38,960 nucleotides of DNA from an uncultured Lachnospiraceae bacterium. GTDB lineage: Bacteria > Bacillota > Clostridia > Lachnospirales > Lachnospiraceae. The position numbers and the translations under genes are program-made. The stretch covers positions 1 to 38,960 of the forward strand of contig CAKRHW010000019.1 of the NCBI GenBank assembly GCA_934339365.1. The letters are read 5' to 3'. Of the stretch, positions 16,629 to 26,118 are shown one piece after another (the first letter of the stretch is position 1; the number at the start of each line of letters is the position of its first letter). Below the pieces are notes generated by a model, which was not told the DNA's origin, searched no databases, and was given only the letters and a program-made list of their open reading frames with translations.

Positions 16629-17210
16629 TTATTCGGATTTTTCAGCATCTTCCCATTCCACTGTATAATCCTCCCCAAGCTGTTTTCCAACATTGATGAT
16701 ATATCCCTGAATAATGCTTTTCGCACGTTCCTTTGCCTGTGCTAACATCGCTGTATTTTCTTTTGCTGTCTTTTCCATGCTTTCTTGTGCTGTCTTTAAA
16801 ACAGTTGTTTGTTCTTCTTTTGTAATCTTTGTTAAAAACCCTGTTTCAATCAGTGGTTTTGAAAATGATTCTGCCCGGACAGACACATTCATCACTTTGG
16901 CATCTGGAATTTTTATCTTAACGACACCATCTTTATCCGGACTAGAAACGGATACTTTACTTGCATCTATTCCTAAATTTACCACACCGTCATATTCAAT
17001 CCATATTTTTTTGTATCCGTTTTTAAACCATCCGGTTGCTTCATGTTCCGCCTTTGCTACATTATGATAGTAACATTTTAAAGTCGACAATTCACATACA
17101 GAGGTAATCCCTGAAAAATCTGCTTTTGTTTTTTTATCTTTACATCCTGTCATTCCTGACAAACTAAGGCATATGCAAAAGATCATAATTCCTATTCTTT
17201 TTTTCTTCAT
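16629..17210 (-). CDS. DUF4230 lipoprotein
   Basis: The start at 17210 is chosen because AAAGGAG stands just upstream and a lipoprotein signal follows at once: MKKKRIGIMIFCICLSLSGM with lipobox Cys near residue 23. A longer frame beginning at 17279 would bury this signal. The 193-residue protein is a DUF4230 member: the block CELSTLKCYYHNVAKAE, a long amphipathic strand segment and a C-terminal helix with repeated Lys/Ala. Function of the family is unknown. It follows its paralogue by 16 bases and is clearly co-transcribed. Confidence 0.8.
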   Translation of the reverse strand: MKKKRIGIMIFCICLSLSGMTGCKDKKTKADFSGITSVCELSTLKCYYHNVAKAEHEATGWFKNGYKKIWIEYDGVVNLGIDASKVSVSSPDKDGVVKIKIPDAKVMNVSVRAESFSKPLIETGFLTKITKEEQTTVLKTAQESMEKTAKENTAMLAQAKERAKSIIQGYIINVGKQLGEDYTVEWEDAEKSE

Positions 17211-17226
17211 TTTTGACGCTCCTTTC

Positions 17227-17853
17227 TCAATTACTTTTGTTTTCCCCACTCCATGTGATGGAATAACCCGAATCATCAAGAATAGGTTTTAACAATGCCT
17301 GAATTGAGATTTTAAGATTCTCCTCCGCTGTATTATATAACTCACGTGATTTGTTTGCTTCTTTTTTTGCATCATCGTTACAAATCTTCATAATTTCCGG
17401 TAATTCAATGTCAGGATTTTCCGGCATAAAACTCAATCCATCCGTCTTAACATCTACAATATTAATCTTAATCTCTGGAAGATACACATTAACCTTCTTC
17501 TTTTTGTCATCTACACTAAATTTAATATCATTCATGTCAACTCCGACTTTTACACTTGCTTCATATGCAATATGACATAGCACTTTCCCACTATTATCAT
17601 CCTGATACTTCTCAGCTACACCATTATATGTAAAATCTGCTGTTGATAACTGACTAATGTTCACTGCTTCCGTTAGTTTTGAATTTGTAACTACATCCTT
17701 GCCTGTAATCTTTTTCCCTGAATTTGAATGCAAAATATGTATCCCATATCCCACTACAAGGAAAACAATTGCCACAATGATTAATTTTATTGTCCATTTT
17801 AATTTCCTGAATTTTGCAAATAAATTTTTTGTTTCCTGTTTTTCCTTTGCCAT
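17227..17853 (-). CDS. DUF4230 membrane-anchored protein
   Basis: This 208-residue protein has a basic N-terminus and one membrane helix (about 19-43, IKLIIVAIVFLVVGYGIHIL). The extracellular part reads as DUF4230: NISQLSTADFTYNGVAEKY and VKVGVDMNDIKFSVDDKKKKVNVYLPEIKI, with a C-terminal helix and QALLKPILDDSGY. It shares layout with the downstream lipoprotein; the two are diverged duplicates. AGGAG lies before the ATG. The family is found at cell surfaces but has no settled function. Confidence 0.8.
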   Translation of the reverse strand: MAKEKQETKNLFAKFRKLKWTIKLIIVAIVFLVVGYGIHILHSNSGKKITGKDVVTNSKLTEAVNISQLSTADFTYNGVAEKYQDDNSGKVLCHIAYEASVKVGVDMNDIKFSVDDKKKKVNVYLPEIKINIVDVKTDGLSFMPENPDIELPEIMKICNDDAKKEANKSRELYNTAEENLKISIQALLKPILDDSGYSITWSGENKSN

Positions 17854-18008
17854 CGCTTTCTCTCCTGTTCTTCATTTCCCTTCTCATTGTTTCCAAAAAT
17901 CAGAACCAACTGTAGTTTCTATTGCCATATTACTTGTACTTTTCCCTACTGTCAATGAATTTTTCGTTTCTTTATTGTTGATAATTTTTTTCATTTCTGC
18001 AAACTTAT

Positions 18009-18037
18009 TTGACACGCTATATGACAAATGTTATCAT
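18009..18037 (+). promoter_or_regulatory. promoter of the large exported protein
   Basis: TTGACA (18009-18014), a 17-base spacer and TATCAT (18032-18037). The -35 is perfect and the spacing ideal. It lies 70 bases before the start codon. Confidence 0.8.
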
Positions 18038-18052
18038 TTTTGTTAGTCTTAA

Positions 18053-18070
18053 TTAACTATAAATAGTTAA
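18053..18070. promoter_or_regulatory. palindrome in the 5' leader, candidate operator
   Basis: TTAACTA and TAGTTAA arms around TAAA, about ten bases past the likely transcription start. The position suits a repressor site, but an mRNA hairpin is equally possible. Confidence 0.4.
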
Positions 18071-18107
18071 GGCTTATCATAATATCAGCATCAAGGAGGA
18101 GATTAAA

Positions 18108-20282
18108 ATGAAAAAATTATGGTATCGACTTACTGCCTGTATCATGGCAATTATTGTCGTCATGGCAACATTACCTGAAAATGCATTTGCAGCGAATCAG
18201 GCACCCAATGTCACTATCGAAAAATCTGACGGATTTGGAATGGACTATCTGATTTTTAAGTTTCATTCTAAAGACTATGTCAATGGCATCACAAAAATAA
18301 GTGTAAATGGATCCGAATGGACCAATCAAAAATTTAAAATTGGTCTGAATGGATGCCAGTATTATAAGGATACAAATGAGCAACAATTATATTTTGTTTC
18401 TGTATCCCAGACTCCACTAAAAAGTGGAGATATTATGACCATTAAAAATCCATCCTATGAAGATCTAAATCTAAAAATTACAATTGTAAATCAGACCTTA
18501 ACAATTACGCCAACGAATCAGACAGAAAAACCAGAAGATAACTATGCTTTACATGTACGACTGGTTGGAAAATTTGAATCCGCAATAGTAGGACAGGAAG
18601 GATATGATGTAATCAGCTGTGCTTCTGTATCTGTAACACAAAATAAAAACAGTGATTGCAACGTCGAAGCTGCATTGCTTCCAAAGAATCAGGAACCTGC
18701 AGAATCGGACTGGAAACTTCTTTCTGAAAGTGGAATTGTTCTAGATACCAGAAAAACACATATTAATCTTGATGAGCAATCCGGAATGGAAGGAATCTAT
18801 TCTATTTATGACAGTTCCATTACACTGTCAGGAACACCAAAGCATGCCGGAACTTATCCGATTAGTGTTACTATCACTGATAAACAGGGAAGAACTGCCA
18901 CTAGTAATTCATTAAATTTCCAGATTTATGACAACTCAAATACGTTACATGATCTTTTAAAATATGAGAATTGTACCCAAACACAAGATGGAAAATATAT
19001 GTACGATATGGAGCCATGGAAGATTCAGGCATTTGGCAGCACAGAAACCGTAACAGTTCCAAAGAATATAAAAGCATGGTATGGTTCTCATTCTCGTGGA
19101 ACTTATGGAGTCCTTGGATATGCAGTTTTAGAAGGCAGTCCACAGACACAGACTTTAATTATTCCAAAGGGATGTAATCTTACCTTTGTAAATATGGATA
19201 TTCTTAGCAGTGTCAAAATCATTGTTGAAAATGGCGGACAAATTTCTCTTCGTGATTCAACCATTCATGGTGTAATCGAAGTAAAAGATGGTGCTACTTT
19301 CTCTATGAATTATAATGATTACGATAAAAGTTATTTAAATGGTGCCTCTATCAACGGACAAATTCTATTACAGGATGGTGCTACTATAACGAACTCTAAA
19401 ATTTATTCTAATACGAATTTCATTGCAAACGGATCACAGGCCAGACACAATACAGCTCCGGTCATGGTAGTCAATGGAAACGTAACTTTAAAGGGAAACG
19501 TATATCTTCGTGGAGATGAAGCACCAACCGGAACCGATCCGCTTACCGGAATCAGCTATACCGGACAGACCGGATTACAGATAAACGGAACACTGCATTT
19601 ATCTGAGCATTCCGTACTCGCTGTATATGGCGGTGGAAAGGATGCCACAACCTCAAATGGAGGTAACGCAATTCTATTAAATGATGGAGAAATCACCGGA
19701 AAAGGAAAACTGATTGCAATTGGTGGCAATGGTTCTTTTGGAAATGGTGGAGATGCCATAAAAGGAAAAGGAACTATTTCTACAAATGACGCATACATCC
19801 GAGGTGGAGATAGCTATTTTCCAAAGAAAACTGCAACCATCGGAAAATCATTATCTAATGATATCGATATCCTGTTATCTGGTCAGACAAATCGTAATTT
19901 AATAGACGGAAAAAAGATAAAAAATAATAATGAAAGTGAAGCCTCAACCGTATATTGGAGAGATATCACTACAGAACCAGACCTTAGTCTATATCCTGTA
20001 GAAAAAAATGCACCTGACAATCATAACCTGTCAAGTGATTATGAAATTATCTCATCCTGGGGAAATTCTGTTCTTGTAAAAATGACTGTCACAAACAAAT
20101 CGGATGAAGTCATCAAAGGATGGAGTCTGTCATTCCATTATTCAGGAACAATAATCTCTCTATGGAATGCAGATTTTGAAGTACAAAATGGGAACCAGGT
20201 GAAAATTACTGCACCAACATGGAATCCAGATTTAGCACCTGCCTCTTCTGTAGACTTCTATTTTATAGCAACCCTTTCATAA
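18108..20282 (+). CDS. large exported protein with CBM2-like C-terminus
   Basis: This 724-residue protein has a signal peptide (1-28, AFA/A), then a beta-rich domain (about 35-145; DGFGMDYLIFKFHSKDYVNG resembles DUF1533-type domains of Clostridia surface proteins). An Ig-like segment follows (about 150-280, ending KQGRTATSNSLNFQI). Next is a long Gly/Asn-rich region (about 330-590) with short hydrophobic repeats such as VKDGATFSM, LQDGATITN and LLNDGEITG, suggesting a beta-solenoid. The last 75 residues resemble a carbohydrate-binding module of family 2 (VTNKSDEVIKGWSLSF, SLWNADF, TAPTWNPDLAPASS). No catalytic motif is seen. It is likely a polysaccharide-binding or adhesion protein. GGAGG precedes the ATG, and the unit is monocistronic. 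Confidence 0.75.
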   Translation: MKKLWYRLTACIMAIIVVMATLPENAFAANQAPNVTIEKSDGFGMDYLIFKFHSKDYVNGITKISVNGSEWTNQKFKIGLNGCQYYKDTNEQQLYFVSVSQTPLKSGDIMTIKNPSYEDLNLKITIVNQTLTITPTNQTEKPEDNYALHVRLVGKFESAIVGQEGYDVISCASVSVTQNKNSDCNVEAALLPKNQEPAESDWKLLSESGIVLDTRKTHINLDEQSGMEGIYSIYDSSITLSGTPKHAGTYPISVTITDKQGRTATSNSLNFQIYDNSNTLHDLLKYENCTQTQDGKYMYDMEPWKIQAFGSTETVTVPKNIKAWYGSHSRGTYGVLGYAVLEGSPQTQTLIIPKGCNLTFVNMDILSSVKIIVENGGQISLRDSTIHGVIEVKDGATFSMNYNDYDKSYLNGASINGQILLQDGATITNSKIYSNTNFIANGSQARHNTAPVMVVNGNVTLKGNVYLRGDEAPTGTDPLTGISYTGQTGLQINGTLHLSEHSVLAVYGGGKDATTSNGGNAILLNDGEITGKGKLIAIGGNGSFGNGGDAIKGKGTISTNDAYIRGGDSYFPKKTATIGKSLSNDIDILLSGQTNRNLIDGKKIKNNNESEASTVYWRDITTEPDLSLYPVEKNAPDNHNLSSDYEIISSWGNSVLVKMTVTNKSDEVIKGWSLSFHYSGTIISLWNADFEVQNGNQVKITAPTWNPDLAPASSVDFYFIATLS

Positions 20283-20283
20283 C

Positions 20284-20332
20284 AAAAAAAACAGCATGCA
20301 TCTCCTAGTTAAAACTTAGGAGATGCATGCTG
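20284..20332 (-). terminator. strong terminator shared by convergent genes
   Basis: A perfect 16-bp stem (CAGCATGCATCTCCTA and its complement) with a nine-base loop. On the minus strand it is followed by eight T, so it ends the Wadjet-linked transcript. On the plus strand the flank is AAAATTTA, a weaker terminator for the exported-protein gene. Confidence 0.9.
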
Positions 20333-20347
20333 AAAATTTAATTCAGA

Positions 20348-21010
20348 TTATTTTAAATCTTTCAGGCTGATAACTCTCTTTCCTGACTTATTATATTTTA
20401 TATGATTATTTAATTTCTGACGGAATGGGAAATATTTTTCTCCCAATTGCAATTCTCGTGTACCGTATGAAATCTCCTTTAACTTGCCCTTTTTCACACG
20501 AATCAGTTTTGTGCTTTCTACTCCTTGTGTTCCGGCTCCCAAAATCACACCTGCATGTTTTGGATATGCGTAATATACACCGTGAGAAGCATACGTCTTT
20601 CCTAATTTCTTAAGTTTTCCTTTCTTAAATGTATACACATCTGTAACCACATCTGCTTCAGACGTTCCATGTTCCACTAATAGTTCCGCTTTTTTATCGC
20701 CGTCTAAATCTGCCAGATAATATCCCCAAAGGTACTCTTCTCCATTTATATCCACATCTAATGAATAAGACGTGACAATTTCTGCATACCATTTTTTTGC
20801 TAACTCTGGTAATTTTTTAATACTTGTGTTATCTGCTTTCTTTGGCAATCTGCTATTATATTTCTTTGCCATGGTAATGTTCCCACGTTTGTAATACTTT
20901 AACATTTTCTCAGCATCTGTTTTCGTAGAAGCCATTGCAGATTCTGCAGGCAATAATGCTAATATTGCTGCTAAAGAAAACACTGATAATTTTTTCATTC
21001 CTTTTCTCAT
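20348..21010 (-). CDS. exported protein with FG-GAP-like segment
   Basis: A 220-residue protein with a signal peptide (probable cut AMA/S). The start at 21010 is favoured by AGGTGG eight bases upstream; a GTG four codons earlier lies inside that site. The mature part contains YLADLDGDKKAELLVEHG, the Asp-rich loop of FG-GAP or VCBS-type repeats, and a basic C-terminus. No enzyme motif is visible. It is the final gene of the minus-strand run after the Wadjet genes, though it need not take part in defence. Confidence 0.65.
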   Translation of the reverse strand: MRKGMKKLSVFSLAAILALLPAESAMASTKTDAEKMLKYYKRGNITMAKKYNSRLPKKADNTSIKKLPELAKKWYAEIVTSYSLDVDINGEEYLWGYYLADLDGDKKAELLVEHGTSEADVVTDVYTFKKGKLKKLGKTYASHGVYYAYPKHAGVILGAGTQGVESTKLIRVKKGKLKEISYGTRELQLGEKYFPFRQKLNNHIKYNKSGKRVISLKDLK

Positions 21011-21050
21011 GATAAAATCCACCTATCTTATTTTTATTAGATCAGACCTA

Positions 21051-21567
21051 TTAAGGCTGTACTCTATTTTGTAGTAAACGTTTCAGTTCAGACAACTCAT
21101 CTGCTGAAAGTTTATCCTGATCCACTAACATCATTTTTTTATCTTTTCTTTTAAGATATATATAATTTTTACAGGTTCCCCAACTCTGAAATTTGTCCCA
21201 GCTATTCATACTTTCTTCCACAACTGACTGAACCTTTACTCCATTCTCATCAAAAAAGTACTCTCTGTCACTATTTAATATCGCTGGATCTATTTTTCTC
21301 TGAGAAAAACGTATAATAAATTTCTGGTATTTTTTGCCACAAAGTGCAAATACCAGAAAAAGCACTCCGGCTACACAAAATCCAATTCCGGCTCCTGTAG
21401 ATTCTTGCATAAAATTCATAACTGCTATAAAAAATAACAGTATCGCTGTTACTATCGCTATAATGCCCGCTCGCTTTCTTTTTTTTTACATTTACCGGTT
21501 CTGATAACACCATCTCCTGTATTACATCCCATCCCTTTTTTCCCAATGGACTTTTATAATGTACCAT
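21051..21567 (-). pseudogene. YcxB-like membrane protein, frameshifted in A9
   Basis: Two overlapping frames together make one protein of about 170 residues. The first 30 residues (MVHYKSPLGKKGWDV to EPVNVKK) come from the frame starting at 21567. The rest is in another frame: KRKRAGIIAIVTAILLFF, two membrane helices, then a YcxB-like soluble domain (DREYFFDENGVKVQS, WDKFQSWGTCKNYIYL). The switch falls in a run of nine A on the coding strand (21479-21487); eight would restore the frame. It may be a true mutation, a sequencing error, or a site where transcriptional slippage yields some full protein. It begins four bases after jetD, so it is in the Wadjet transcript. Confidence 0.75.
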
Positions 21568-21571
21568 AACT

Positions 21572-22801
21572 TTATTCCTCCATCTTTTTCTCTTTCATAA
21601 TTAATTCCACTGCTTTGATAGATTCCTGTTCTACCTTACAATTTTTTTCAAGCATAAACTGAAGAACTTCTTTATAAGGCAAAAGCCTTGTATCCATTTT
21701 GTCTTTGATAATTTTCTTATCACCTGCTTCTAATTCTTTATATAATCCTGCATGATAAAATCTCTCTAATGTATCAACATCCATCATCAATGGCTGAAAT
21801 GGAATGTTCGTCTTTTCTTTCAGATTTTCCAAAATTAAAAATCCATAAACATCTAAATCTCCTTCGTGATAATACCCGCAGGATGTATTTTCTTCATAAA
21901 TCCGCTCAAGTAGTTTTTGTTTTGACCGGTTATGATATCCTCCTAAATAGATCTGCACAGCATCCATTTCATCTGAATCATGATAGGTTGTCAGATTCTC
22001 TATGGTAATCACTTTCGCAGAATGAACGGTAATCTGTTGTATGTAATCTAAAGAAGCATTTGACAATGCTATCCCACCTGGTATTTCTGCCACATGAATT
22101 ACTGACTTTTGAAAAGAAATCTCCACATTCCCTTTCATCAATACATAGGTTGGATTTTCATATAAATTATAAATTTCTAATATCTTACTCTTTTCCACAA
22201 CATTTTCGGTATAATCAAATAATATTCTTTCAACCGTTGCCTTGAATTTCTTTTGAAATTTCTTGGAATCTTTAAACATTGCTGTTGAAAAGTTTCTGAT
22301 ATATGTCTCTTGATTCAGCTTCACTATTTCCTGTAATACATGTAAGACTTCTGCCACTTTTTCGCTGTCATATTTTAGAGAATATGGCAGTGGTTTATAA
22401 GAGCTGATTTGCTTACTCCAGTCGTTTACAACGGCCCGAATCAATTCAGATTCACTGTTTTGAAAGGCAGCTAAAACTTCTGCAACCTTTTGACAGATTT
22501 CCGGCTTGCTGATTCTGTTTAACTTTTTATAGCATTCTGATACACGTTTTACATTCAGTTTTACTTTGGTAAATTGCCCGGCATTATTCAGATTTGCTTC
22601 TATTAGTCCATCTGCTGCAAGTTTTTCTATCGCTCCATGAATCATTTTGTATTTTTCATGATCATAGCGATTGACATAATCTAAATATTTCTTTCCCACC
22701 TCAAACTGAACCGCTCTCATCGAAGACTCTGATTTTTCATATCCGCCTCTTTTTTCATACATATCCAGCAGCTGATTCAGAATCTCTTCTCCATAACTCA
22801 T
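21572..22801 (-). CDS. jetD: Wadjet protein JetD (Toprim nuclease subunit)
   Basis: This is a 409-residue protein if started at 22801, where the ATG overlaps the jetC stop as ATGA; 24 further upstream codons are open but lie within jetC. The N-terminal half is helical and winged-helix-like (LDYVNRYDHEKYKMIHGAIEKLAADGLIE), the arm that binds DNA in JetD. The C-terminal half is the Toprim/DUF2220 domain: ITIENLTTYH supplies the catalytic Glu and GDLDVYGFLILENL the DxD metal site. JetD cuts circular DNA once the JetABC motor has looped it. All catalytic acids are present. Confidence 0.9.
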   Translation of the reverse strand: MSYGEEILNQLLDMYEKRGGYEKSESSMRAVQFEVGKKYLDYVNRYDHEKYKMIHGAIEKLAADGLIEANLNNAGQFTKVKLNVKRVSECYKKLNRISKPEICQKVAEVLAAFQNSESELIRAVVNDWSKQISSYKPLPYSLKYDSEKVAEVLHVLQEIVKLNQETYIRNFSTAMFKDSKKFQKKFKATVERILFDYTENVVEKSKILEIYNLYENPTYVLMKGNVEISFQKSVIHVAEIPGGIALSNASLDYIQQITVHSAKVITIENLTTYHDSDEMDAVQIYLGGYHNRSKQKLLERIYEENTSCGYYHEGDLDVYGFLILENLKEKTNIPFQPLMMDVDTLERFYHAGLYKELEAGDKKIIKDKMDTRLLPYKEVLQFMLEKNCKVEQESIKAVELIMKEKKMEE

Positions 22802-25800
22802 GACTGTGTCCTTTCGAATACACCAATTGCATTTCTGTTTCCTGATTTTACAATAGAATAAGTAATATCGCAATATGGCAAAATTGCTGTTGCTTTCTCT
22901 GCCGTAGCAATCAGAACCAGCTGCAGATTCAGCCGCTTAAACATATTCATCATCGGCTCAATTCGATCGCTGGTCATATTATTAAAGGCTTCATCAAGTA
23001 GAATCAGACGGATGCAGCCATCTGGATTCTGTTCATAAATCTGCAGAAGTGATGCACAGATTGCAACGTAAAATGGTGCCTGATTTTCTCCTCCACTGCC
23101 TTCCCCACTCACTTTTGACAGCGGAACTTCTATCCCTGTTACAGAGTTTTTTACTATAATATCATAATCTAAATAGGTTCGGTAATCTACATACATACCC
23201 ATGCTCTTTGCATTTGTTTTCTTACCGGTTAAATTTTCTTTGGCATGTTCTTCTACATCCATCATAATTCTGCTCATGAAATCTTCAATCTGACTTTCAA
23301 ATATTTCGGATTTATTCGTTTCTGCAAGATATGCCATAATCTCATTGTCCTGATCAATCTGCTGGTTATCCTTATCCATGATAATGTCGTAAAAAAGACC
23401 AAGTTCTTTATCTTTGCTCTTATCAATTCCAAAATGATAACTTTCTTCTCCGTATTCTAGATTCTCCATAACCCGGTTAATTTGCTTAAACTGTTGCCTT
23501 GCCCGTAAAATATCATCTTTCATCCGGAAAAGAACCTCTTTGCGGAAACGGTCCTTACAACGTAACTGTGCCTGTGTAAGTTCTTCCTTATGTCTCTCTA
23601 ATTCAATATTCTGAAGTGATAAATATTCCTGTTGATATCTCGCAGCCCCTTCGGTTCCCTCTGGATAATCGCAGGTATATTTTGCTGTATACTTCTGCTG
23701 CAATGGAATAAGCTGCTGATTCAAATAATTATGAAACGCATTATTATCCTGAATGGCACGATTTCCAAACTGTGCTGCAATTGCAGGTGCACTTTTCGTT
23801 TTTCGTTCTTCCTGATACTTATTTTTGACTTCACTGCTATATTCTGGATAATCCTTTAATTTCTCTTCATATCCATCTTTTAACTCCTGCATCGCCTTCT
23901 CTAAATCAGCAATTTTTTCATTTGCCTCTTTCATGCTCTTTTCAAAATTCTGTTTTCTCGCTGTTAAATCTGTGATTTCATTTCTAATTGCATCCACCTG
24001 TTTCTGACATTCATCAACCCGGTCATACATTGCAAGTAAGATTGGATTCTTCTTAAACTCTGCAATTTTATTCCTGATTTCATCCATTCGAATGCCAAGT
24101 GCCTTTGCTTTCTGATTCGAATCACAGAATTTCTCCAAACGAACAAAATGATTTCCTACTGTAAACTCCATATATTCACCAGAAACATCATCAAACTCTT
24201 TCTTTTGTATTTCTAATTCATCCAGATTCTGCTGTACAATCAACAACTCATTCTTTGCATTCTCGAGTTGTTTTGCAATGGCATCCACACCAATAAAATG
24301 TTCCCGTTTCCGCATTCTCTGCAAACAGTAATTCTGAAAGCGTAAGCGGTCTCTTGTTACACTTTTTGTGTATTGTTCCAATTTTTCCGAATCATCACAA
24401 CAAACCACATCTTTCATGACAAATCTTGCATATCTCTTTGCATAGATATTTTCAGATTCCACTTTGTCACCAAGATAAGAAAGTGTTTGTTCCGTATATT
24501 CGGTATCACCAATTTTTCTGGTATCAATTAAACCAATTCCTTTTACTTTATCCCCTAAAGATATAAATACCTGCTTTGCTGTCAGATAATTTTCCGGTGC
24601 TACAATGATATTAAATCGCTGGGTATTCAGATAACTTTCCACCGCATCCTGCCAGCTGTCATCCGTCATATACAAAAGCTCACATAAAAGCTTCGCATCT
24701 CTTTCTTTACTCTGTTCTTCTAGTCTGGCATTAATTTTATCCCTGACAAATACAGCTTCCTCAGGATAACACATCACACCTGATGCTAAAATTTTTATTT
24801 TATGTTCTAACTCTTCCCCTTTTTTCTTGGCTATTTTTATTTCACTGATAAAATCAGCTTCCTTTTCTTTAATTGCCTCTTTCAATCCGGAAAGTGTTTT
24901 AGATGCCTTTTGAATTTCAGAAACTTTTATATCTGCAAGACTATCTTTTAATAGAAGTGCATCATCCCATTCACAGGCAAATCCTGTACGATTCAGTTTC
25001 TTTTTTAATGCAGACAACTTCATTGCTAATTCTGCAAATATAGCTGCCTCATTTGTCAGTCTGTCATACTCCTCTTTATTACTTTCATTTTCTTTCTCTA
25101 AGGAAATCATTTCCTTATTTTCCGTATTCTCATCTGCTGCCTTTTTGGCATCATATAAAAGTTCCGAAGCATTCTTTTCTTTTTCTGATAAATTTTCTAA
25201 CTTTGCTTTTAAAACATCTACACTTGCCACCCATTCTGTAAGAAATTGTTTCTGCTCCTGCTGTTTTTCTAAATTTCCCTGATAATTGGCATATGACATC
25301 AGTATTTCATTGACCTTTACCTTTGCAAGACGCTCTTTTGCATCAACAATCTTCTCATTAATCTGTGCAAGCAAAATCTCCCGATCCTGTGCTTCCTGTA
25401 ACACTTCCTGGAGTCGTTCTAGTTCCCGCATATCCTTTTGCAAGAATTCTATATTTACCTCCGGCTCCGGAAGAATGTAGGTATAAATAAATTCACGAAT
25501 ATCCCTGATATCCTCTAAACTGGTTCCCATATGAAATACTTCATTAAACTTTTTCCCTACAGGAGAATCTGCCTCTCCGATTCCAAGAACGCGACAAATT
25601 CTTCTTCTCGCATCTGCCTGGTTTGATGCACGATCCATCCCCTTATTTTCAAGTTGAAAAGCATCTCTTGATGTTGGCTTCTTTCCATTCTCTACCTTTG
25701 TAAAAAATGGTATATCCTCTAATGAATATCCCGGTTTCGTAATATACCAGTCTTGATTTACCCCTCTCAAATCCTGCTTTGGTGTCTCCGATTCAACACG

Positions 25801-26118
25801 AACCGTAATCACAAATGTTTTCCCAATATTTTCATCTAAGAACTCAATTCCAATATAAGAAACCGTATGACCCGGACGTAAATAACTATCCTCTGCTCTC
25901 TGTTTCTGATGAACAGAACCAAGCAGAGTTCTTCCACTTTTCTTATTTCCTGCGGTATTGAAATCCTTATTCGTCGTAAGACAGTATCTGATTGCATCCA
26001 TAATGGTTGTCTTACCAACTGCATTCACTCCAAGCAGGTAGGTGATATTTTTAAAGTCTATGATATCATCCTGAAAATTATGCCAGTTAATCAGATGGAG
26101 TCTTGTCATTCTAATCAT
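22798..26118 (-). CDS. jetC: Wadjet protein JetC (SMC-like ATPase)
   Basis: This 1106-residue SMC/MukB-like motor has Walker A GVNAVGKT (30-37) and long coiled coils (about 230-450 and 620-880) around a central hinge-like region (about 450-600). The signature GSGGENQ lies near 1007-1013 and Walker B LILLDEA near 1038-1044. JetC dimers with JetA and JetB extrude DNA loops and detect small circular plasmids. The start overlaps the end of jetB by eight bases; GGAGGAAG precedes it. The length and every ATPase motif are intact, so this should be a functional motor. Confidence 0.93.
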   Translation of the reverse strand: MIRMTRLHLINWHNFQDDIIDFKNITYLLGVNAVGKTTIMDAIRYCLTTNKDFNTAGNKKSGRTLLGSVHQKQRAEDSYLRPGHTVSYIGIEFLDENIGKTFVITVRVESETPKQDLRGVNQDWYITKPGYSLEDIPFFTKVENGKKPTSRDAFQLENKGMDRASNQADARRRICRVLGIGEADSPVGKKFNEVFHMGTSLEDIRDIREFIYTYILPEPEVNIEFLQKDMRELERLQEVLQEAQDREILLAQINEKIVDAKERLAKVKVNEILMSYANYQGNLEKQQEQKQFLTEWVASVDVLKAKLENLSEKEKNASELLYDAKKAADENTENKEMISLEKENESNKEEYDRLTNEAAIFAELAMKLSALKKKLNRTGFACEWDDALLLKDSLADIKVSEIQKASKTLSGLKEAIKEKEADFISEIKIAKKKGEELEHKIKILASGVMCYPEEAVFVRDKINARLEEQSKERDAKLLCELLYMTDDSWQDAVESYLNTQRFNIIVAPENYLTAKQVFISLGDKVKGIGLIDTRKIGDTEYTEQTLSYLGDKVESENIYAKRYARFVMKDVVCCDDSEKLEQYTKSVTRDRLRFQNYCLQRMRKREHFIGVDAIAKQLENAKNELLIVQQNLDELEIQKKEFDDVSGEYMEFTVGNHFVRLEKFCDSNQKAKALGIRMDEIRNKIAEFKKNPILLAMYDRVDECQKQVDAIRNEITDLTARKQNFEKSMKEANEKIADLEKAMQELKDGYEEKLKDYPEYSSEVKNKYQEERKTKSAPAIAAQFGNRAIQDNNAFHNYLNQQLIPLQQKYTAKYTCDYPEGTEGAARYQQEYLSLQNIELERHKEELTQAQLRCKDRFRKEVLFRMKDDILRARQQFKQINRVMENLEYGEESYHFGIDKSKDKELGLFYDIIMDKDNQQIDQDNEIMAYLAETNKSEIFESQIEDFMSRIMMDVEEHAKENLTGKKTNAKSMGMYVDYRTYLDYDIIVKNSVTGIEVPLSKVSGEGSGGENQAPFYVAICASLLQIYEQNPDGCIRLILLDEAFNNMTSDRIEPMMNMFKRLNLQLVLIATAEKATAILPYCDITYSIVKSGNRNAIGVFERTQS

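Noticed and set aside
21479..21487. dnaX-like programmed -1 frameshift at the A9/AAG tract
   Set aside because: The downstream frame is reached by +1 (or by one A fewer), not by -1, and no stimulatory hairpin was noted. Slippage or miscall fits better.
22802..22873. Longer N-terminus for JetD
   Set aside because: The extra codons lie within jetC and have no ribosome site; the ATGA overlap at 22801 is the natural start.
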